A DNA stretch of 5,343 bases from Candidatus Bathyarchaeota archaeon. GTDB lineage: Archaea > Thermoproteota > Bathyarchaeia > Bathyarchaeales > Bathycorpusculaceae. Below are positions 1 through 3,795 of this stretch, in pieces. A program made the translations under genes and the position numbers. Under the pieces are notes generated by a model that did not search any database, had not been told where the DNA came from, and saw nothing but the letters and a program-made list of their open reading frames with translations. How positions within the stretch are numbered: the first letter of the stretch is position 1; every line of letters starts with the position of its first letter. Where the stretch lies: the NCBI GenBank assembly GCA_018396615.1, contig JAGTQT010000015.1:21005-26347 (forward strand), written 5' to 3'.

Positions 1-1
1 T

Positions 2-1024
2 ATGGATGTCGAACATCTGATCAAAAAGCTTCCTAAGGCTGAGCAGCACGTTCACATAGTAGGCTCAACCAGACCTGAGACTCTGCTATGGATCGCAGAA
101 GACAGCGGATTACCTAAGCCCTTCCAGACTGCAAAGGACGCTCGACGCTTCTTCAAGTTTAAGAACTTTCCTCACTTCATCGACGTGTACTGCACAGTAG
201 TTGACTTCATCACCAAAGAAAGCCAATTTGAACGCCTCACCTACGAGATGCTGGAGTCAGACGCTCGCTGCAACGTCAAATATGTTGAAGCCAGCTTCTC
301 CGCTCCAGATCACGTGCTTAGGGGACTTGATTATGGAAAGATGCTTGACGCAGTGAACCGAGGCGTAAGCCGTGCAAGAATGGATTTCGGAATAGAGTGC
401 AATATTCGAGTCGATCTTGTCAGAAACTACGGACCAGAAAAAGGAATGGAAGTTTTAGATTGGATAGAAAGCAAGAACGACAACGTAATATCAATCGACT
501 TAGGAGGAAGCGAGGAACGGTTTCCAGCAAAACCCTACAAGCAGACATACCAAAGAGCAAGAAAAATGGGTCTCCACCTAGTTGCTCACGCGGGAGAAGC
601 AGCAGGACCAGAAAGCATATGGCAAGCAGTTAACGACCTCGGAGTTGAACGCATTGGACATGGAGTAGCCGCAGCCAATGACCCCGAACTCTTGAAAAAT
701 ATTAAAACAAGGGGCATTACAATAGAGACTTGTCCAACCAGCAACGTGCGAACCCGCGTTGTGCGCACGCTTAAGAGCCACCCGGTCAGAACTTTTTACG
801 ATTTAGGCTTAACAGTCAGCGTGAACACGGATGACCCTTCGATGTTTGGGACAGACATGAACAAGGAATATCTGCAGCTTCACCGCAAACTTGGCTTTTC
901 ACTTTCTGAACTTTTCAAGCTTAGTCTCAACGCCTTAGACTCGTCTTTCCTTCCTGAAGAATCCAAGTCCAGAATGCGCAGGACTTTCATTAAAGAATAT
1001 GATCGATTACTGAACGAAGAATGA
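2..1024 (+). CDS. Adenosine deaminase-family purine (nucleoside) deaminase, substrate uncertain
   Basis: A 340-residue protein of the metal-dependent amidohydrolase (TIM-barrel) adenosine deaminase family, which hydrolyses the 6-amino group of adenosine or related purines in the cytoplasm. The family landmarks appear in order: HxH metal ligands H16/H18 in EQHVHIVGS, the HAGE motif at 196-199 (metal ligand H196, catalytic E199), GHG with H220, CPTSN at 244-248, and NTDDP with D277/D278. Length is normal for the family, and the ATG at position 2 puts HxH at the usual distance from the N-terminus, so the gene looks complete although only one upstream base is visible and no promoter or RBS can be judged. 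Odd point: the residue after HxH-I, Asp in animal ADA (Asp19, contacts ribose 5'-OH) and Glu/Asn in other subfamilies, is Val20 here, and the usual EVRFSP-type segment reads EASFSAP. Deamination chemistry looks intact; substrate (adenosine, adenine, a methylated or modified nucleoside) cannot be told. It converges with the CBS gene, so it is not in its operon. Confidence 0.88.
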   Translation: MDVEHLIKKLPKAEQHVHIVGSTRPETLLWIAEDSGLPKPFQTAKDARRFFKFKNFPHFIDVYCTVVDFITKESQFERLTYEMLESDARCNVKYVEASFSAPDHVLRGLDYGKMLDAVNRGVSRARMDFGIECNIRVDLVRNYGPEKGMEVLDWIESKNDNVISIDLGGSEERFPAKPYKQTYQRARKMGLHLVAHAGEAAGPESIWQAVNDLGVERIGHGVAAANDPELLKNIKTRGITIETCPTSNVRTRVVRTLKSHPVRTFYDLGLTVSVNTDDPSMFGTDMNKEYLQLHRKLGFSLSELFKLSLNALDSSFLPEESKSRMRRTFIKEYDRLLNEE

Positions 1025-1028
1025 ATCT

Positions 1029-1036
1029 AAAAGAAA
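1029..1036 (-). terminator. Candidate T-rich terminator of the CBS-HPF gene
   Basis: Read on the minus strand, the 22-bp gap after the CBS-gene stop contains TTTCTTTT. Archaeal RNA polymerase commonly terminates at such U-rich tracts without a stem-loop. The gap is so short that transcripts of both convergent genes must overlap at their 3' ends. No strong hairpin is present apart from the short dyad GAAATTTC at 1033-1040. Assignment is by position and T content only. Confidence 0.3.
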
Positions 1037-1046
1037 TTTCGGGGCT

Positions 1047-2177
1047 TTAGGTGTGAGGCAGTTTTCTTATGCTTTCCCTTCGCCTTCGGTCTCTTTTCTG
1101 AGTTACAAGCCTCTTCATCTTGCTCTGGATACCATCGAAAAGCGTAGGCAGATCCCACCCCTCTTCAGAATACGTAAATACGTTTCCAGCTGCCTTAATT
1201 GATACGCGGACTTCATAGCGACGTTTCTCGCTACTCTTGCTCTTCGCCTTTATCATAGCACGGATCTCCTCCACTTTAGGAAAGGACTTCTGTAAGCTCT
1301 GAGCTTCCCTGAAGAATTTCACTTTTGCTAGGTGGGCCTCAAATGGGTCTTTGGGAAGCCCAACAATGTATGCTGGAACCTCAAGCGTTTCTGGCTCGGC
1401 GAGCAGACCGACGAAGTCTCTGTAGGTTACTATTCCCTGAAGCTCGTCCCATAACTTCACGATGGCATAGGTCTTTCCTTGGTCAAGCATGCTTTTTAAC
1501 ACTTCTTGAGCTTTCTCGTCGGGGTTGCAGACCAACGGGTTTGTATCCATCAACGAGGAGATTTTCAGGTCCGCCAGCCCTGCTCGCTCGTGAAAGTACA
1601 TGTCTCTGGAGAGCCTTTCTTTCGGGAACATTAGGAAAACTATGTGGTGTGAAGAGATTATTCCGCATAGTTTGCCTGAATCCAGCACCGGTAGCTGATC
1701 TATGCCGTTTTCGATCATCAAGTTGCGTGCCTTGGAGAGCGAGTCGTTCTTGCCTACGGTGACTAGATTTCTCTTCATAAGCTTGTTAACTTGAACGTCG
1801 CTGAACTCTTTAACGCCTAGCAGCGCTCTGCACACTGACTGCGCAGTTACAGCGCCTTCGATGGTTCTCTGGCTGGCGACGGGTAAAGTTCGAAGCCTAT
1901 AATCATTCATAAGCTTTGCAGCTTTAGACACCGTGTCTTCAGGCGAGACTTTTAGCAAGGAAAACATTAGCGACGAAGCCTTCATGTTCGTGATGTCTGA
2001 AGCCTTCAGAACCTCTCTCATCGGAACTATGCCGAGTTTGCTTCCATCCTGAATAAACACTTCGTAGAGATTGTTGTTTTTCATTATTCCGATGATTTCG
2101 GAAACCGGAGAAGAAGAGGGAACAATAACTGGCGTGGTTAGGAACGCTGTGACTTTAGAAGATTTCAGGCTTTCCAA
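1047..2177 (-). CDS. Four-CBS-domain protein with C-terminal S30AE/HPF-like ribosome-binding domain (putative hibernation factor)
   Basis: A 376-residue soluble protein. Residues about 13-58, 67-120, 130-184 and 205-260 form four CBS motifs, i.e. two Bateman modules, each with the usual pattern of a hydrophobic strand, 'LPV'-type turn (L98-V100, L162-V164) and 'G(I/A)V/IT/S' strand (GAVTA, GIISS, GIVTY). CBS pairs generally bind adenine nucleotides. Residues about 266-358 look like the S30AE fold of bacterial HPF/RaiA: a strand-helix-strand part with PKDPFEAHLAKVKFF, then RRYEVRVSIKAAGNVFTYSEE and a helix WDLPTLFDGIQSKMKRLV, like the HPF 'DLYAAIDLAVDKLERQL' helix, ending in a very basic tail (357-373). 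Inference: it binds the 30S subunit during dormancy and is tuned by ATP/ADP/AMP. From memory, archaeal hibernation factors containing CBS domains have been reported; I cannot confirm orthology. The start is TTG at 2177: an in-frame stop lies 3 codons upstream (2186-2184) and GGTGA sits 6 nt before it. Divergent from the HTH gene. Confidence 0.82.
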   Translation of the reverse strand: MESLKSSKVTAFLTTPVIVPSSSPVSEIIGIMKNNNLYEVFIQDGSKLGIVPMREVLKASDITNMKASSLMFSLLKVSPEDTVSKAAKLMNDYRLRTLPVASQRTIEGAVTAQSVCRALLGVKEFSDVQVNKLMKRNLVTVGKNDSLSKARNLMIENGIDQLPVLDSGKLCGIISSHHIVFLMFPKERLSRDMYFHERAGLADLKISSLMDTNPLVCNPDEKAQEVLKSMLDQGKTYAIVKLWDELQGIVTYRDFVGLLAEPETLEVPAYIVGLPKDPFEAHLAKVKFFREAQSLQKSFPKVEEIRAMIKAKSKSSEKRRYEVRVSIKAAGNVFTYSEEGWDLPTLFDGIQSKMKRLVTQKRDRRRRESIRKLPHT

Positions 2178-2183
2178 TGAAGT

Positions 2184-2188
2184 TCACC
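2184..2188 (-). promoter_or_regulatory. Shine-Dalgarno site that fixes the TTG start of the CBS-HPF gene
   Basis: GGTGA on the minus strand, complementary to the archaeal 16S rRNA 3' end, with 6 nt before TTG at 2177-2175. This supports TTG as the real start, because no in-frame ATG or GTG precedes Met32 of the product. The same bases overlap an out-of-frame ATG at 2190 that opens an 11-codon reading frame ending at 2155. Confidence 0.6.
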
Positions 2189-2227
2189 ATGTACAACTTT
2201 TTATCGATGAATTATCAGTCGGTAGCA

Positions 2228-2240
2228 TTTAAACTCTACT
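2228..2240 (-). promoter_or_regulatory. Candidate archaeal promoter (BRE+TATA) of the CBS-HPF gene
   Basis: Read on the minus strand, AGTAGAG (purine-rich, BRE-like) is followed by TTTAAA at 2233-2228. Transcription would start about 25 bases downstream, near 2205, giving a roughly 28-nt leader that includes the GGTGA Shine-Dalgarno site. TTTAAA is self-complementary, so it could also serve the plus strand. Sequence match only. Confidence 0.35.
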
Positions 2241-2242
2241 AA

Positions 2243-2279
2243 AGGTTACAGAACCTCGCCGGCGTCACGCGTGCTTTTT
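2243..2279. other. Cluster of three adjacent dyads followed by a T-run in the divergent intergenic region
   Basis: Three inverted repeats sit almost end to end: AGGTT-ACAG-AACCT (2243-2256), the perfect palindrome CGCCGGCG (2257-2264) and the perfect palindrome CACGCGTG (2266-2273), then a T5 run at 2275-2279. The stretch is clearly more G+C-rich than the A/T-rich DNA around it. It could be a protein-binding site (for the adjacent regulator, for example), a structured RNA, or a terminator-like element. No function can be assigned from sequence alone. Confidence 0.4.
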
Positions 2280-2352
2280 GTCGTGTAAGAGTGAGAAACC
2301 TATCCACAGTTTTCTAGATTGGCTGAATGCAATTGAGTTATGTTTGTAGATA

Positions 2353-2383
2353 GCAAATTATTTGAAATGAAAGTGATAATTGC
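2353..2383. promoter_or_regulatory. Candidate operator: spaced inverted repeat upstream of the HTH gene
   Basis: GCAAATTAT at 2353-2361 and ATAATTGC at 2376-2383 form an inverted repeat with one extra A in the left arm; the AATTAT/ATAATT cores are 20 bp apart start to start, about two helical turns. It lies just upstream of the candidate TATA box of the HTH gene. An autoregulatory site for the Lrp-like protein would fit this position, since dimeric HTH regulators bind such spaced dyads, but an A/T-rich dyad can also arise by chance. Confidence 0.3.
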
Positions 2384-2390
2384 GCAAGCC

Positions 2391-2397
2391 ATAAAAG
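2391..2397 (+). promoter_or_regulatory. Candidate TATA box of the Lrp/AsnC-like regulator gene
   Basis: ATAAAAG lies 31-37 bases upstream of the ATG at 2428. With the usual spacing of about 26 bases, transcription would begin near 2420, giving a leader of only about 8-10 nt. This agrees with the lack of a convincing Shine-Dalgarno site (only GATGA at 2417-2421) and points to near-leaderless translation. An alternative TATA-like element is TGATAAT at 2374-2380. Confidence 0.3.
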
Positions 2398-2427
2398 CCA
2401 AGTCAACCGAATGACAGATGAAACCAG

Positions 2428-3012
2428 ATGAGCGAGCTTAAAGATATTGACTTCAAGGTTCTTATTGAACTGATTAGAAACTCAAAGCTAAGTGACAGAC
2501 TTCTAGCAAAGAAAACTGGTGTCTCTCAGCCAACAGTCACAAGAAGCCGAGCTAGGCTTGAGAGAGAAGTTATCGAAACCTACACTGTGGTTCCGAAATG
2601 GGAAAAGCTTGGATACGAGATACTTGCGATAACGCTTGTTAAAAGCAAGGCAACACTTGCAACCAAAACAAGATACAGTGAAGTCCGGAAGAAAGGCTTT
2701 GAATGGCTATTCAAGCAGCACTGCATAATAATGGCTGGCGGATGCCAAGGCTTAGGAATCAACTCGTTCATGATTTCACTTCACAAAAGCTTCCCTGACT
2801 ACGACGAGTTCATGTACAAGTATAAGCTTGAGTGGGGAGACAACATTGACGATGTGCAGACAATTTTCATAAACCTCGTTGGAAGAGGGTTACTGAAGCC
2901 GCTGAATTTCAAATATCTTGCAGACGCAGAGTCGCCGGACACTGCATGCGCTGAGTGTTATAGTCCTCGCAAGACCAAGCCTTCGTTGAAAAAGAGCGGA
3001 CAGACTGTGTAA
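2428..3012 (+). CDS. Lrp/AsnC-like winged-helix transcriptional regulator
   Basis: A 194-residue DNA-binding protein of a type common in archaea. Residues 6-50 form the Lrp-type helix-turn-helix: DIDFKVLIELIRNSKLSDRLLAKKTGVSQPTVTRSRARLE, with LLAKKTGVSQPTVTRSRARLE as turn and recognition helix, then a wing into YTVVPKWEKLGYEIL. Residues about 62-155 look like a diverged RAM (ligand/oligomerisation) domain: strand YEILAITLVKS, helix around 80-96, strand CIIMAGGCQGLGINSFMISL, helix PDYDEFMYKYKLEW, strand VQTIFINLV. The C-terminal tail (about 165-194) lies outside the RAM fold and has a C174-x-x-C177 pair and several Lys/Arg residues. Ligand and targets are unknown. It is divergent from the CBS-HPF gene, so that gene and its own promoter are the most likely local targets (inference). 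The ATG at 2428 puts the HTH at its normal place; upstream ATGs at 2411 and 2418 are in other frames and soon hit stops. Confidence 0.8.
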   Translation: MSELKDIDFKVLIELIRNSKLSDRLLAKKTGVSQPTVTRSRARLEREVIETYTVVPKWEKLGYEILAITLVKSKATLATKTRYSEVRKKGFEWLFKQHCIIMAGGCQGLGINSFMISLHKSFPDYDEFMYKYKLEWGDNIDDVQTIFINLVGRGLLKPLNFKYLADAESPDTACAECYSPRKTKPSLKKSGQTV

Positions 3013-3024
3013 CTGCGCTTTAGA

Positions 3025-3036
3025 AGTTTTCTGTTT
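3025..3036 (+). terminator. Candidate T-rich terminator after the regulator gene
   Basis: AGTTTTCTGTTT begins 13 bases after the TAA stop of the regulator gene. It is directly followed by the dyad AGAAC-T-GTTCT (3037-3047). Archaeal termination at T-rich tracts makes this plausible, but T-rich runs are frequent in this region. Confidence 0.3.
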
Positions 3037-3080
3037 AGAACTGTTCTGCTAGCAACTAGGTGTATCTGGAGGTAGCGCGC

Positions 3081-3155
3081 TTGCTGAATGGTTGGCGTTT
3101 AAAGTTGGAAAGTTTTAAGCATGTTTCTTATATTCGAGAATTGGGGTTCTTTTAG
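3081..3155 (+). CDS. Possible 24-residue small ORF (TTG start) with strong Shine-Dalgarno site
   Basis: TTG at 3081 opens a 24-codon frame ending in TAG at 3153-3155, encoding (M)LNGWRLKLESFKHVSYIRELGFF. A full GGAGGT lies at 3068-3073, 7 nt upstream, the same Shine-Dalgarno sequence as that before nrdD. The peptide is mixed hydrophobic and basic, with no signal peptide or recognised motif. No clear TATA box precedes it. The RBS match may be accidental and no homologue is known to me, so this is a weak candidate. Confidence 0.15.
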   Translation: MLNGWRLKLESFKHVSYIRELGFF

Positions 3156-3252
3156 CTGAAGACACTTTTCTAGGCTAGTTTGTTTACGCTGATTCTGTGT
3201 ATGTCGCACATGCAGTTTCTTTGAGAGTAGCCAGCTATTTTCATGTTGTTGT

Positions 3253-3270
3253 GAAAAGTATTTATATAAT
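3253..3270 (+). promoter_or_regulatory. Archaeal promoter (BRE+TATA) of the nrdR-nrdD operon
   Basis: Purine-rich GAAAAG (3253-3258, BRE-like) directly precedes TATTTATATAAT (3259-3270), the best archaeal TATA box in the window. Transcription should begin about 25 bases downstream, near 3290, leaving a leader of about 58 nt to the preferred ATG at 3349 (28 nt to the alternative GTG). A second TATA-like element, CTATAAAA at 3299-3306, could give a start near 3328. Both are directly followed by an ACACTAGA operator-like sequence. Confidence 0.6.
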
Positions 3271-3273
3271 GAA

Positions 3274-3289
3274 ACACTAGATACAGTGT
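3274..3289 (+). promoter_or_regulatory. NrdR box 1 (putative operator)
   Basis: ACACTAGATACAGTGT matches the published bacterial NrdR-box consensus acaCwAtATaTwGtgt at 14 of 16 positions, with only positions 7 and 11 differing, and its ACAC/GTGT arms are perfectly dyadic. It lies between the TATA box and the expected transcription start, so bound NrdR would block RNA polymerase or TFB. It is followed by a second copy exactly 32 bp downstream. The consensus is from memory of comparative work on bacterial NrdR regulons. Confidence 0.65.
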
Positions 3290-3305
3290 CGCTTTTAGCT
3301 ATAAA

Positions 3306-3321
3306 ACACTAGAAAACTGTG
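3306..3321 (+). promoter_or_regulatory. NrdR box 2 (degenerate second operator copy)
   Basis: ACACTAGAAAACTGTG shares its first eight bases with box 1, and the exact direct repeat AAACACTAGA spans 3272-3281 and 3304-3313. Its right half is degenerate: GTG appears one base out of register with the consensus. The 32-bp start-to-start spacing, three helical turns, is that seen for tandem NrdR boxes in bacteria. It overlaps the alternative GTG codon at 3319, an argument against that start. Confidence 0.5.
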
Positions 3322-3348
3322 AAGCGCATACAATTGTGGGAAAAACCG

Positions 3349-3795
3349 ATGAGATGCCCCTACTGTGGATCCGAAAACCTGAAAACGCTTGAAACACGGG
3401 ACTCGCCCGACAACACAGTGCGAAGACGCAGAGAATGCGCTGACTGCGGTAAGCGCTTCACAAGCTACGAGTACGTGGAAACCGTGGAGCTAATGGTCAA
3501 GAAAAAAGACGGCAGGCTTGAACGCTTCGACCTAAACAAGATTGTCCGAGGCTTGCAGAAAGCCTGTGAGAAGAGACCAGTAACCATGGATCAGATTCAC
3601 GAGTTAGCGGAGAAAGTCAGGCAGGATCTGACTCTGCGCGGTAAAGGGGAAGTAAGCTCAAGGGAGATTGGTGACCTGGTCATGAAGCATCTGAAGAATC
3701 TTGACCGTGTAGCCTACATCCGGTTTGCCTCAGTCTACAGGGAGTTTGAGGAGCCCGATGACTTTCAAAAGTTGCTTAAGGAGGTTAAAGCATGA
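3349..3795 (+). CDS. nrdR: Transcriptional repressor NrdR
   Basis: A 148-residue NrdR, the zinc-ribbon/ATP-cone repressor that senses ATP/dATP and shuts off ribonucleotide reductase genes. The N-terminal zinc ribbon has C3-x-x-C6 (MRCPYCGS) and C30-x-x-C33 (ECADCGKRF) with the family's basic VRRRREC stretch between them. The ATP-cone runs from about 47 to 133: VKKKDGRLERFDLNKIVRGLQKACEKRPVT, then AYIRFASVYREF, as in bacterial NrdR. I choose ATG 3349 because NrdR proteins nearly always begin MxCPxC. An in-frame GTG at 3319 would add ten unconserved residues, lacks an RBS and lies inside the second operator copy. RBS support for 3349 is also weak (GTGGG, 8 nt upstream). The TGA stop overlaps the nrdD ATG as ATGA, so the two genes are translationally coupled. 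NrdR is widespread in bacteria but uncommon in archaea, so acquisition by transfer is possible, although the promoter is archaeal. Autoregulation through the upstream boxes is likely. Confidence 0.93.
   Translation: MRCPYCGSENLKTLETRDSPDNTVRRRRECADCGKRFTSYEYVETVELMVKKKDGRLERFDLNKIVRGLQKACEKRPVTMDQIHELAEKVRQDLTLRGKGEVSSREIGDLVMKHLKNLDRVAYIRFASVYREFEEPDDFQKLLKEVKA
3780..3785 (+). promoter_or_regulatory. Shine-Dalgarno site of nrdD inside the end of nrdR
   Basis: GGAGGT, a full match to the anti-Shine-Dalgarno sequence, ends 6 nt before the nrdD ATG at 3792 and lies within the last codons of nrdR. It fixes the nrdD start. Together with the ATGA overlap, it suggests reinitiation plus independent strong loading, which would give more reductase than repressor from one mRNA. 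Confidence 0.8.

Larger units (their letters stand above)
3013..3250. other. Intergenic region without a confident gene
   Basis: A/T-rich region between the regulator and the nrdR promoter. It contains the dyad AGAAC-T-GTTCT (3037-3047), the palindrome TGCTAGCA (3047-3054), a possible small ORF at 3081-3155 with a Shine-Dalgarno site at 3068-3073, a 4-bp stem AGAA/TTCT (3137-3150) followed by TTTT, and a 6-bp stem with a 3-nt loop at 3199-3213 (one G-T pair). I recognise no tRNA, rRNA or known riboswitch. It may hold a small RNA or the remains of a lost gene; neither is supported further. Confidence 0.5.

Noticed and set aside
397..781. Short frames on both strands inside the deaminase gene
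   Set aside because: Low-complexity Arg/Ser-rich translations inside a gene with complete family motifs; shadows.
1325..1762. 145-codon open frame on the plus strand, antisense to the CBS-HPF gene
   Set aside because: It lies wholly inside a well-supported gene; its translation is rich in Arg, Cys, Leu and Pro with no recognisable domain, as expected of a shadow frame.
2340..2414. 24-codon ORF (MFVDSKLFEMK...) before the HTH gene
   Set aside because: No Shine-Dalgarno site, and it spans the likely TATA box and operator of the HTH gene, so it is probably not translated.
3199..3213. 6-bp hairpin with a CGC loop followed by a T-rich stretch, considered as a terminator
   Set aside because: Short stem with a wobble pair and no transcript that clearly needs termination there; chance is likely.
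3013..3318. Search for a tRNA, C/D-box RNA or riboswitch in the long intergenic region
   Set aside because: No T-loop, C/D box pairs or known riboswitch core could be made out by eye.
3319..3348. GTG start extending NrdR by ten residues
   Set aside because: The added residues are not part of the conserved NrdR N-terminus (MxCPxC), no RBS precedes the GTG, and it falls in the second operator-like repeat.
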